DNA of 64,000 nt from Meconema thalassinum (GCA_946902985.2 OX336388.2:129892346-129956345), one strand, 5' to 3'. Positions 51,734 through 61,933 are shown, numbered from the stretch's first letter. The notes: a model not told the origin generated them from the letters alone. Program-made: numbers and translations.

Positions 51734-53244
51734 TTAGCCTATTTTCAATTTTGAAAAAAAAAAGGCTTATGAGATCACCTTTTGTCCGTGTGTGTGTGTG
51801 CGTGTGCGTGTGTGTGAGGTGTGTGTGTGTGTGTGTCCCCTAATAACTTTTAAACGGCTGGAGCGATTTCAATGAAACTCGGTAAGTTCATAGCACTATT
51901 CCGGGCGACCCCGACCGAGCCCTTGAAATTTTGTTACGTCTCACCAATCCAACATGGCGGCTGTGCGAAATATTTCACGAGCATTCAATATCTCCGAAAC
52001 TATTCCCGATATCACCCTGGATTTTTTACGGTGATAAAGGGAACTACTAGAAGTTCACTTATGTGACTTTTAAAAAACTGGTAACTACAAAACCAACATG
52101 GCGGCAACGCGAATTTGCGACTTTTAAATAGAAGTTTCTCGCGATTTAACCAACCAAACGCAATAAAATTTGGTACAGTATGTGTTTATGCACATTGTAA
52201 TGCACCGACATCTAACTTCGTTCAATTGTTTACATAACCACAAGATGGCGGATGTGCGAAATATTTTACCGGCATTCTATATCTCTGAAACTATTAGCGG
52301 TATCACCCTGAAATTTTGTACGGAGATAAACGGCACTACTGGAAGTTCATCTATAAGACTTTCAAAAACCGGTTAACTACAAAACGAACATGGCGGCCAA
52401 GCGAATTTGAAAATTTTAAATAGACTGTTCTCGCGATTTAATATTCCAAACGCAATGAAATCAGGTACAGGAAATGTTTATACACATTGTAATGCACTGG
52501 TATCTAATTTAGTTCAATAGTTTGCATAACCTCAAGATGGCGGCTTTGCGAATTTTAAAATTAAGTTTGTATTTCTTGTGTCGTAATCATGCGATCGAAG
52601 TGAAAGTTTGAATAATGAACCTACGCAATAATTTTCCTTTAATAGTACATGACTCTAACAATCCAACATGGCGACCATCCGAAATATTTAGACGGCTTTG
52701 AATATCTACGAATCTATTATAGCAATCAAACTGAATGTTTTATGTTCATAGAGGCTATGAACTTAAGTTCACCTATAGGACTTTGAATAACCTGGTGATC
52801 ACAAATCCAACATGGCGGCGACGCGAAGTATAAATATTCACATGGACGTTTCTCGCAATTTAACCATCCGAGTGCAGTGAAACTTGGTACAGTAAATCCT
52901 TATACGAATGTTAATCCACTGGAATCTAATTTATTTCAATTGTTTCCATAACCACAAGATGGCAGCTGTGCGAAATTTAAAATCTCCTTGTTACTTCATG
53001 TGTCCTAATCATGCGATTGAAGTTTGAATGCTACACGTACTCAATAATCTTCATGTAACAGTACATAACTCCAGGACCTACAAAAATAAAATCCAACATG
53101 GCGACCATCCGAAATATTTAGTCGGTTCTCAATATCTACGAATCTATTACAGCAATCAAACTTAAATTTTGTATGTAGATAGAGGCAATTAACATAAGTA
53201 GGATATATGAAAATAGGCTGTATAGTTCTTCACGGAACTACTTG
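51734..53244 (+). mobile_element. Helentron-like element copy 3, uninterrupted
   Basis: Best reference copy (1,511 bp). 5' TTAGCCTATTTTCAATTTTG with hairpin partner AAAAAAAGGC, CACCTTTTGTCCGTGTGTGT and a (GT)n run, ACGGCTGGAGCGATTTCAAT. The centre is a chain of about 145-bp units. The 3' end has ATGAAAATAGGCT, the hairpin TAGTTCTTCACGGAACTA and CTTG. ATGGC motifs at 51954, 52098, 52245, 52390, 52537, 52668, 52812, 52959 and 53098. The 5' subterminal inverted repeat, 5' microsatellite, 3' stem-loop and lack of clear target duplication fit Helentron-associated (HINE/DINE-like) elements. No Rep/helicase. Confidence 0.8.
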
Positions 53245-53384
53245 TTATGAGAAGGAACGAGTGTGATAAATATACTAATCATAGACCAATACGTGAAAAG
53301 CCAAATATTTTGACACAGCATGCAACTTTTGAAAGAAATTTGGTAATATTTCCCATATTGAGTAAATCATTAAACATTTGCCTG

Positions 53385-53622
53385 GAGTAGAAGTGGCGGT
53401 AAACCACGGAAAAATCATTCCAGGATGGCTGAGGTGGGAATCAAACCCTGGCCGTTGTCACGCTCACAAATTGACACGTACTTTCCCGGTGTAATTGAGA
53501 CTGCTCAGTTTTGGCCAGGTTTGCCTCACGAGGCTGAGTGCACCCCGTTCTAGCTCTCACACCCAAATTAAAATTTCTTGGCAGAGCCAGGAATCGAACT
53601 CGGACCTCCGATATTGTTGCAA
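53385..53622 (-). mobile_element. tRNA-derived SINE, 3' truncated
   Basis: Inverse of CTCTGCCAAGAAATTTTAAT, GGGTGCACTCAGCCTCGTGA and the CCGTGGTTTACC body, as at 29057-29385. Confidence 0.7.
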
Positions 53623-53624
53623 TT

Positions 53625-53895
53625 TGGTAACTATATTGGTGGCATAGATGACGAAAACGTGTTGCTTTGTTAACTATATTGGTGGCCTAGATGATGAACA
53701 CTTGTTGCCATAGTAACTATATTGGAGGCCTAGATGACGAACACTAGTTGCCATAGTAACTACCTAATTGGAGGCCTAGATAACGAATACTGGTTGCCAT
53801 AGTAACTATACTGGATGCCTGGATGATGAACACTTGTTCCATAGTAACTATATTGGAGGCCTAGATGACGAACACTTGTTGCCATAGTAACTAAC
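53625..53895 (+). repeat. 51-bp minisatellite with RFX-like motifs
   Basis: Six units of GTAACTATATTGGAGGCCTA plus GATGACGAACACTTGTTGCC plus ATA. The junction GTTGCCATAGTAAC is kept in four units and lost by a one-base deletion in one. Confidence 0.85.
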
Positions 53896-53899
53896 TGAC

Positions 53900-54239
53900 A
53901 GAAAGTTTCCACGTTAATCACAGATTACCCCCTGCCAAAAATGGACTCCCAAAGTATAATTCCACCCGCCGCCACTGCCTGCGCGTGATTTAGTATTCAA
54001 GTTGTGAACAATTGCGCCCCGCTGTTTACTTCTCATTAGAGATAAGGTACTGTTAATGAAGAAGCTTCTGATTAAATTATAGCTTTATTGAAGTTCCTTC
54101 CCGCGTAATGAGGTTCCCATTAGGAGTCGTGGTGGGACAATATTAAAAGGGCATGAATTATACAATCAAGCAAGTCGGCTAATTTGAATAATTAACCAAC
54201 AATGCAACTACTTAAAACCAGTCATTGTTAGGTAGGTAG
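53900..54239. other. No recognisable feature
   Basis: Non-repetitive in this window; short frames only. Confidence 0.4.
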
Positions 54240-54300
54240 TTATTGTTGTTTTAAGGGAAGGAATAGCTTGGTCATCTGCCCCAACGTTATTAGGTAATCA
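54240..54300 (-). mobile_element. SINE T3-like 3' end fragment
   Basis: ATTGTTGTTTTAAGGG followed by TGGTCATCTGCCCCAACG. Confidence 0.4.
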
Positions 54301-54324
54301 TGGCAACTTCAAATTTTTAGAGGA

Positions 54325-55000
54325 TTTTAATATAGTACATTATGCAATGAGCATATAATGGCAATAATTAAGACACTCGTATGGTAATTATAAAACTCGC
54401 TTACGCTCGTTTTATGAACTTACTCGTGTCTTAATTATTGCCATTATAGGCGAGATGCATACGACTGTTTATGTTCGACGATAATTATAACTTTACTATA
54501 TGTTTTAACATAAATATTCATAAGTATCTGTTGAGATTCAGTCACTCGAATTTTGTGATCGGAGTGCAGCGCTGGGTAGGATATCTCTGTTTTCCAAGCT
54601 CTCTGACCGACCGACGCATGCGCTCTGTGTGCTCTAATGCCATATGTGCAGATTGTGCACCAGTATTCAGTAAAGCTGTCACCGAAGTTGTTTGAAAGCA
54701 ATGTGCTGTGTAGAAATTGGATTTGGGGATATTAAGGAACAGTGCTATTTCTTGTCTCATATTTGCCAGTTTATTTACGCGAACATATGGACGGTGCACT
54801 TTCGGTAATTTATATAGACATGTTGGATTTTGAGCGCATGCGCGAAGGTATCCTTACCTAATTAGTCACACAACTGTTTCTTGAGCTCTGATTGGTGGGA
54901 GAAACTGTTTCATAATGAAAAATAGTGTTATAATGAGCCTCATTATGGGACAGTTTTCTGACCCATAATGTTTACATTTCGACATCGTCGAACATAAACA
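54325..55000 (-). repeat. Foldback repeat family, inverted copy
   Basis: Hairpin at the left: 54348-54385 and 54413-54450 (TATAATGGCAATAATTAAGA against TCTTAATTATTGCCATTATA). The right end has GATTGGTGGGAGAAACTG and TATAATGAGCCTCATTATG, and ends at the CATTTCGACATCGTCGAAC block. Confidence 0.7.
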
Positions 55001-55312
55001 TTTCTTTAGTCTTTTGACTGGTATAATGCCGCTCTCCATGCCTCCTTGTCCTGAGCCAATGGTTTAATCTCTACATAACTACCACACCTTACATCCCAGG
55101 CAATCTGTTTAACTTATTCTAACATTGGTCTGTTCTTATCCTCGGCGGTCTTTCCCTAATTAAGTTTGCTATTCCTGGGTGTCTTAGTACGTGTCCTACC
55201 AACCTATCTCTTCTCTTCATCAGCAGTTGCCGCAAGCATCTCTCCTCTCCCACTCATCTTAATACCACTTCATTTGTTACTCTATCTGCCAATCTTCATC
55301 AGGTGTAGTTAT
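55001..55312 (-). mobile_element. RTE-like LINE 3' fragment, decayed
   Basis: TTAGTCTTTTGACTGG, CCTCCTTGTCCTGAGC, AACCTATCTCTTCTCTTCAT and CATCTCTCCTCTCCCACTCA follow the order of 23490-23770 with deletions. Confidence 0.8.
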
Positions 55313-55326
55313 ACAACAATATTGGC

Positions 55327-55827
55327 GTGGCTTCGGTGTCGTAGTTGACAGCATGCTGAGCTTCTATGCCCAAGTTTGCGGGTTCAAACCCGGCCGAAGT
55401 CTTCGTATTTTGTAAGAGCGTTAAAATCCCTCAGTATGCCTTCCTTCGGAGGAGAAGTAGAGCCGGCGCGGCGGTTCAATGTCATTGATTTATGGCATGA
55501 AATAAACCTTCCACTAACTACAATTGTGTGAAGCCAAAATTTGTAGGTTAGAATTGATAACGCTATATTGGTTTCAAAGTTCACCACCAGGTCATGACTG
55601 CGATGGCATCTAGTAGCCAAGTCCGCAAGCTAGGTGTCGTGGACGGTAGCATTTGGTAGCAAAATTAGGAACTAGCCTACTTGAAATTATCGTCTGCAGT
55701 CCTTACTTGATTAAAAACAGGTAGCACACACTAATACAGCCATCACAATTAACACCGGTTATCAGACAGATTCTACACACACCCAAAGAACCGCGTTGTC
55801 GCAGCTCCTAAACTGAGGAACCAACCA
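55327..55827 (+). mobile_element. tRNA-derived SINE (head H1, tail T1)
   Basis: Closely matches 3875-4409. Exact duplications ACAACAATATTGGC at 55313-55326 and 55828-55841. Head GGCTTCGGTGTCGTAGTTGA, B-box GGGTTCAAACCCGGCCGAAG. Confidence 0.9.
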
Positions 55828-56083
55828 ACAACAATATTGGCAAATTTAGTGAAATCGATATATTTTTCTTTGCCCGGTGAAATCTACCTTCGTCTTCCGG
55901 CGTGCCGAGAGGGTTTCTTTTTACCTTTAAGCATCCAGTCTAGTCTGCAAACCTCTGCTTGCAAGCAAGTTGCCTCCATGATCCCCTATTAGTAGGGATA
56001 GGAATTTTTCGGTGATTTCAAAGGGAAGGAAGCGATATTTTAAAGTGGAAAATTCGTTGGTTTCAATTACACTTTTCGGTACT

Positions 56084-56584
56084 GTTTTTTTTTTAAATTT
56101 AGTCAATTTACCCTCTAGGTTGGTGGTTTCCACGGACTCAGCGAGGGAACTCACCACTACCGCCTCTATGGGCAGTGTCCTGGAGCTTGGAACATCTGGT
56201 CGGGAGGGATACAACTGGGGAAGTGTGATCAGTACTTCGCCCAGGCGGCCTCACCTGCAAAGCGAACAGGGACCTCATGAGGGATGGGAAGGGATGGAAG
56301 ATTGGGATGGATAGGCTAGGAAGAGGGAAGGAGACGGCCGTGGCCTTACAGTTGGTACCATCCCGGCATTTGCCCGAAGACGAAGTGGGAAACCACGGAA
56401 AACCACTTCGAGGATGGCTGAGGTGGGAATCGAACCCCCTCTACTCATTTGGACCACCCGAGGCTGAGAGACTCCGTTCCAGTCCTCATACCACTTTTCA
56501 AATTTCGTGGCAGAGCCGGGAATCGAACCCAGGACCTCCGGGGCGGCAGCTAACCATGCTGACCGCTACGCTACGGAGGCGACC
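56084..56584 (-). mobile_element. tRNA-derived SINE with poly(A)-like tail
   Basis: Flanked by TTCGGTACT (56075-56083 and 56585-56593). On the minus strand: head GCCTCCGTAGCGTAGCGGTC and CTGGGTTCGATTCCCGGCTC, then the CCGTGGTTTCCCAC body; the tail is the T-run at about 56086-56096. Confidence 0.75.
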
Positions 56585-56685
56585 TTCGGTACTTTAAAAT
56601 GATACGTTTTCGGCGGGATATTTTGTTTTATATCCTGGATAACATGCATTAAATATTAAAATACTGTACACTAACGACACATTTC

Positions 56686-57042
56686 CTGAGAAGAATGGTC
56701 CAGAAAACGAGGAGGGGCAGAGTGAGAAATGAAGATATACGGAAAGAACTGGGAGTGCAGAAACTAAATGACAAACTGGAGCAAAACAGATTGAGATGGT
56801 TTGGACATGTCAAACGGATGAATGAAGTAAGGCTACCAAGACGAGCACTGGAACGACGGATGACAGGGAAGAGAGGACGAGGAAGACCAAGAATGCATTG
56901 GATGGACTCGGTGGAGAAAACGGAACCTGGAATGGAACACTGTGTCGGAAGAGGAATGGTGGAACGACAGAACAAAGTGGAGAGGAACCATATTTGCCCC
57001 TACCCAGTGTCAACTGGAAAACGGGAAATGAAGATGATGATG
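56686..57042 (+). mobile_element. 5'-truncated LINE between 54-bp target duplications
   Basis: The 54 bp at 56632-56685 are repeated exactly at 57043-57096, bounding a 357-bp insertion that ends in (GAT)n. The insert is in frame from its first base (LRRMVQKTRRGRVRNEDIRK, then NRLRWFGHVKRMNEVRLPRR and GKRGRGRPRMHWMD), the C-terminus of the same LINE type as 1638-2335. Confidence 0.95.
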
Positions 57043-57096
57043 ATCCTGGATAACATGCATTAAATATTAAAATACTGTACACTAACGACACATTTC

Positions 57097-58089
57097 ACAG
57101 TCATCTTTCAAAGATCCAAATTCTCTTGTGACAAACGGTGACTCCTATCACTCAACGTGCTAGTGTATCCTGAAACCATTCACATCTAGCGTTTCAACAG
57201 GGTATCCAAATGTTCAACACAGATTCTGAGAACTTTGGAAATGCAAATGTCAATTCCTTGCAAAACTCCACCAATGTCCGTCTTGGTCCTATCGTGCATC
57301 TGCTTCTTGATTAAAGTTTCTTTTTGCGTGTTCATAAAATAAATTTCAATATTTTAACCAATAGTTTTGCTTTTGCTAGGCTTAAAAACATAACTGTGGA
57401 TAATTCGCGGAAGTTCCTGCATTAATTGCCGCGAATTATTGAGAGTGCGTTGAGAAAACTGGAAATAAGCTAAAATTCGCGTTTTCATGCGGAATGCGCG
57501 AAATTCCGCGAGTTTAAAACCCATTCTTTTTGCTAATTTTAGGGTTATTAAAACATATTACCACTTGCGTATTACTTCATTTAATAAAATTCGTGAAATT
57601 TGCAGTCGCGAATTTTTCCTATCCCTACCTACGCCTCCTCTGCAGTCAAGTAAATACGTGGGAGAGAAATTGCCATGTGACTCAGATACCAGAACGGTGA
57701 ACACATAAATTGTGTGCATCAAGATATGGAGGAGCGGGTATTAATACTCTGTTATTAGGAACATAAACATACTTAATACTGCGGTGCTGACATACACGAT
57801 CCATACCACAAGCCATCAGTGTTACCAACCTTAGCCAACGAAAAACATTGCGGTTGGACACTTGGTTTTGAGACATTCATACGCTAAACGGAAAAGTTGT
57901 TGAATGATATTGTTGTTGCCTGATTTAGAGTTTTTGCGACATCGTAGTCATGTAGCCCCGTGTATAGAAGTGTGCAAATTATTAGACAAGATTCCAGTTT
58001 TCCAACATTTCACGTTTTACTTTTTACGATTTAATGCCGAAAAAATGTTTGCAAAGCGCTGAAGTTACTTAAAATGTTTAGCCAATAGC
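57097..58089. other. Mostly unassigned; hAT interior, then flanking DNA
   Basis: The right third holds an inverted T1 SINE tail fragment at about 57908-57965 (TTGCGACATCGTAGTCATGT). Nothing else recognised. Confidence 0.4.
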
Positions 58090-59850
58090 CAGTGGCGGGT
58101 CCAGGCCTTGCGGGGCCCTGGGCGATATGATAAGGTGGGGCCCACAACAATAGGAAATAAATAAATATCAAATTAAGTGGAAAGTAGTTTTCTAATATAA
58201 TACAATAAAGAATAGCTACGATATTTTGAATACACTTCAGTACATTTTTTAATAATATGAAAGAAACCTTTATGTCCCCTTGAAGAAGATTATGTGAACT
58301 ATGAAATATTAAAATATTACCGTACTTTGCGATTTTTTCCGGCTGAAGTCTTCTATCATTTCACTGAAATCAAAACTTGCTAAACGGTCAAGGGAGGTCA
58401 TAGCTAAACTGAAAAAAAAAAAAGAATTATAAATAAGTTTGAAAAGTATAATTAATTAATTATTTTTTTAAAATTTCGTTAGGGCCATCTATGGACCACG
58501 GTGCTTGTGTTTTAGCTGTTTCTTGATGTTATCGTCAGGCTTGCCACGATTGGTGTTCTTAGTGGTGGGTTTGGCAGCTGCTTTCATGTTGGTACCTCGA
58601 GCTTTTCTGATGGCCCAGTAGTCCTTCATTTTCCGGCTAAATTGAATCTTACGTTCCTCAGACCATTTCCTAGTCTCGTCTTTTGGTCTGTGGGTAACTT
58701 CTGTGAGGGATGTTACGAAGGATTTAATTTTAAGAGCTGTATGATAGTCACTCCGGTCGGCTATGTCATTTTCATTTATATGGAGTTCCGAAAGATCCTT
58801 CTCCACTTGCTTCTTCCACAAGAATCCAGTAGCTTTGCCCTTGTTAGCAGCCTTGAAGATCCTATGGGATAACCTGTTTGAGTCCATTCTGAATAGATGT
58901 CCGTAAAAAGCTAGTCGCCTTCTTCTGATGGCATCTATGAGATTTTCTTGGTGTTTATATAGCTCACGATTTGGTTGATACCATCGGCTTCCATCTGGTA
59001 GAATTCTTGGTCCTACTATCCGTCTCAGGAACTTTCTTTCTTGTACCTCGAGGGCTCTTAATGGGGTCTTCTTAGTTAGACATAGGCACTCTGCTGCATA
59101 GATGACTGAAGGTCTGATTACTGCATCGTAGTGTCTTAGTTTGACATTCATCGACAAATTTTTTGAAGCATATAGTTTTCTACAGGCATGGTAAGCCTTA
59201 TCTAGTTTGAGTCTCCTGTGTTCAAGGGCCACTGTTTCGCTGAGGTCCTCTGAAAACCATTCCCCAAGGTATTTTACACTTTTGACTCTCTTGATGTAGA
59301 TGTTATCACTGACTCTCATCATTCTAGGGGCATCCTTGATGTTAGTAACAAACTCGGTCTTTCCTATGTTAATCAAAAGACCCGTTTTAGCCGCTATTGA
59401 GTGCAGTGTTAGGAGCTGAGTAGTAGCCTCCTGTATGTCATTTGCCAATAATGTCAGATCGTCTGCAAAGGCTAGGCATGGAATCCTTTGGTTGTCAGCT
59501 TTAATCCCCATCCGTAATCCAGTATTCTCTGGTAGGATTCTCCTCCACTCTCTAATGATCTTTTCCAGAACACAATTAAATAATATGCATGAGATGCCGT
59601 CTCCTTGTCTCACCCCTGTTTTAATGGTGAAACTCTCCGAGAGCTGTCCTCTAAACTTTACTCTGGCTGTGGTGTTGTGCAGGGTGGCTTGCACCAGCCT
59701 ATTGATCTTGTCGTTGAGTCCTAGTTCTCTCAAGGTGTTAAAAAGAGTAATTCTGTCCACTGAGTCGTATGCTTTCTGGAAGTCGACAAATATAGCTACC
59801 CATTGTCTGGCTCAGTCCATGGCGCGGGGCCTCCCCTAGATCAGCCCCTG
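58090..59850. mobile_element. hAT transposon split by a LINE
   Basis: Flanks CCAATAGC (58082-58089) and CCAATAGT (59851-59858) differ at one base. Ends CAGTGGCGGGTCCAGGCC and, inverted, CAGGGGCTGATCTAGGGGAG with GGCCCCG subterminal blocks. Almost all of the interior (about 58480-59806) is a LINE. Confidence 0.75.
58489..59802 (-). CDS. LINE reverse transcriptase, 5'-truncated, uninterrupted (423 aa from its first Met)
   Basis: Polymerase part of a non-LTR retrotransposon. The frame is open from about 59802, before the first Met at 59760, so motif A is included: IFVDFQKAYDSVDR. Then GVRQGDGISCILFNCVLEKI (B), CLAFADDLTLLA (C, both Asp present), KYLGEWFSEDL, and the C-terminal block ERKFLRRIVGPRILP, RRRLAFYGHLFR and a Lys/Arg-rich tail ending KHKHRGP. 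The endonuclease and RT fingers were lost by 5' truncation, so it cannot retrotranspose. The absence of stops over 1.3 kb implies a young insertion. The clade is not certain; the LINE at 8695-9204 is a relative. Confidence 0.9.
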   Translation of the reverse strand, partial: WVAIFVDFQKAYDSVDRITLFNTLRELGLNDKINRLVQATLHNTTARVKFRGQLSESFTIKTGVRQGDGISCILFNCVLEKIIREWRRILPENTGLRMGIKADNQRIPCLAFADDLTLLANDIQEATTQLLTLHSIAAKTGLLINIGKTEFVTNIKDAPRMMRVSDNIYIKRVKSVKYLGEWFSEDLSETVALEHRRLKLDKAYHACRKLYASKNLSMNVKLRHYDAVIRPSVIYAAECLCLTKKTPLRALEVQERKFLRRIVGPRILPDGSRWYQPNRELYKHQENLIDAIRRRRLAFYGHLFRMDSNRLSHRIFKAANKGKATGFLWKKQVEKDLSELHINENDIADRSDYHTALKIKSFVTSLTEVTHRPKDETRKWSEERKIQFSRKMKDYWAIRKARGTNMKAAAKPTTKNTNRGKPDDNIKKQLKHKHRGP

Positions 59851-59859
59851 CCAATAGTG

Positions 59860-60060
59860 ATACAGTAATTATATTTTCTTTTAAGAAACTCGCAGTATAA
59901 TGACTAGAAATAGTCCGAATATGGAAGCAAATATGACTTTAAAAATGACGAAATATGACTCAAAAAAAGACAAAATATTTGACCTGAAAATAACTGATTT
60001 AAATATGGCCGTTTTTTTTAATTATAAATCCAAGCGACAATCCCTTCGAGATTAAATTGT
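59860..60060. other. AT-rich segment with repeated AAATATGAC motif
   Basis: AAATATGAC or close variants occur several times between 59925 and 60010, similar to the subterminal part of the element ending at 16364. Confidence 0.4.
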
Positions 60061-60061
60061 T

Positions 60062-60537
60062 AAGGGGGCACATACAGCTTAAGGAGCCACAACAATAACG
60101 ATTTCAACATTATAACTGTGCCTGCCATACATCTTGTACAACAATCTCGCATATTTTCACATGATTAATTAATTAATTAAGTGTCATTATTTCCATTTTT
60201 ATTCTGAGCAAACTAAAAAAAAATGTTAACGTTTCATAGAATGACTAATTAAGGTCACAACGGTTTTGAGTGAGATTCATTTTGTATCAGAAGGTTTAAC
60301 ACCCACATTAAAAAAAGAAAACTCCAAAAATGCCTATAAAAACCGGAGATATCAGGGAAGGTCAGCACAAAACAAGAACTAATTTTCAAAAAATTGATAA
60401 AAATAATTACCATTTGAATTTTTGTTTCTAATAGCAAGGTGTGTGTGTTTCCTTGGAAATGTATAAGATTTATGACAGGCACAGTTATTAAAATCGTTAT
60501 CGTTGTGGCTCCTTAAGCTGTATGTGCGCCCTCTAAA
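60062..60537. mobile_element. MITE with about 65-bp terminal inverted repeats
   Basis: GGGCACATACAGCTTAAGGA, GCCACAACAATAACGATTT and AACTGTGCCTG at the left reappear inverted at the right with few differences. Target duplication unclear (TTAA-like left). Non-coding; the minus-strand 90-codon frame is a by-product. Confidence 0.75.
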
Positions 60538-60770
60538 TTCTTTATTCATATTTTCATATGCATTTTCTGAATATACATATTTAAGTGGCTTTTTACAGTC
60601 TATTTCTGTAAACACCAGTTCCCGTTCGGTAAGTTGAGGATGATTGCACACCTACAACTGGCGTCACCCTACCGATACATGACGTTTTTACGTAAATAAA
60701 AAATGCTCAAAATATGAGAAAATGGTAAAAAATATCGAAATATCCATTTATATGACAAATAAAAACCACT

Positions 60771-61103
60771 TTTTTTAGCGTATGGCTTTTAGTGCCGGGA
60801 GTGTCCGAGGACATGTTCGGCTCGCCAGTTTTGTAGCTGCTTCGAGGCGGACACCCAATGGGTGAGCTACAAGTACCGTTTGGGAGGGGAGGAGGGAAGT
60901 TGAAATGTAAGGACGAGGAGTTGGAAGGTAGCGGCTGTGGCCTATAGTTAGGGACCAACCCCGGCATTTGCCTGGAAGGAAGATGGGAAACCACAGAAGA
61001 CCATCTTCAAGGTTGCCGGCGGGGGGATTCGAACCTCCTCGCCTCCCGGATGTGAGCGACTGCCATCAGTCATGCCGTAACCACCACGGCTAACTCACCC
61101 GGT
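60771..61103 (-). mobile_element. tRNA-derived SINE (head H3, tail T2)
   Basis: Duplications ATAAAAACCACT at 60759-60770 and 61104-61115. On the minus strand: CCGGGTGAGTTAGCCGTGG (A-box), GAGGTTCGAATCCCCCCG (B-box), GTGGTTTCCC, then GTAGCTCACCCATTGGGTGT, GAGCCGAACATGTCCTCGGA and AGCCATACGCTAAAAAAA. Confidence 0.9.
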
Positions 61104-61115
61104 ATAAAAACCACT

Positions 61116-61604
61116 GTATTGTGACGATAATCACTTGATTTGCATCAGTAACCAATCGGGCATGAAAATAGAGGCAAAGAAAAAAATCCTAAACATCCGA
61201 GCCTTAATCTTGACTATTTTGAATTTTCTCTAATAAAGGAACCTTGCTAATGCAAAATGTGATAAGTTTTGTTTTGAATAGTTTATACTAGTTTTCGTGT
61301 AAATTTGGAGGAGAGGGATTCAAAGCATTTTTTTACTGATGGCCCACTCTTGATCTATTCAATGGTTCGTGGATCATGGAATGAAATCACCTGGTTTAGA
61401 GCACACATTCCAAAGTCATTCACACCTGCCATTTCTCCCGATATAGGCGGGAGACTCTCATTTTTTCGATAGTTTTTTCCTTCCTCGCGATTACTCAAGA
61501 TTGTCTCCCAATTTTAGCTAATAACTGGCGAACTTCAATCATTTTCCAGTAACGTTCAAGTGTTTATAGTGGGCATGTAATGAATGTTATTTGGGTACGG
61601 TACC
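61116..61604. other. No recognisable feature
   Basis: Non-repetitive within the window. Confidence 0.4.
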
Positions 61605-61621
61605 TGAATTAGTAAAAGAGT

Positions 61622-61933
61622 GAAATGAAAATCCACAGCCTGCTTCCAGTATCCGACCGGGTCAGGAATGGAATGAATGAAGCCCCCATCTAGCGGCGAG
61701 GATATGAACTGTGCCGGCTGCCGAGGCCTGATGCACTCCTCTGGGGCAGTGATTAAATGAATGACAGATGAAATGAAATGATAGTGGAGAGTGTTGCTGG
61801 AATGAAATTTTGACAGGGAAAAACGGAGAAAAACCTGTCTGCCTCCGTTTTGTCCATCCCAGATCTCACATGGAGTGACCGGGGTTTGAACCACGGACCC
61901 AGCGGTGAGAGGCCGCCCAAGCCACGGAGGCTA
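61622..61933 (-). mobile_element. tRNA-derived SINE (GCCTCCGTGGC family), inverted
   Basis: Exact 17-bp duplications TGAATTAGTAAAAGAGT at 61605-61621 and 61934-61950. Matches 45760-46086 throughout (GGGGTTTGAACCACGG is the inverted B-box). Confidence 0.95.

Larger units (their letters stand above)
55993..57627. mobile_element. hAT-like element holding a SINE and a LINE
   Basis: Ends TAGGGATAGGAA (55993) and its exact inverse TTCCTATCCCTA (ending 57627). The inverted similarity continues with TTTTTCG / CGAATTTTT. The right subterminal region is rich in GCGAAWTT motifs. The 8-bp flanks (CCTATTAG, CCTACGCC) agree only in part, so the superfamily is tentative. Confidence 0.55.

Noticed and set aside
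56012..56314. 100-codon frame as a gene
   Set aside because: It overlaps a SINE bounded by TTCGGTACT duplications.
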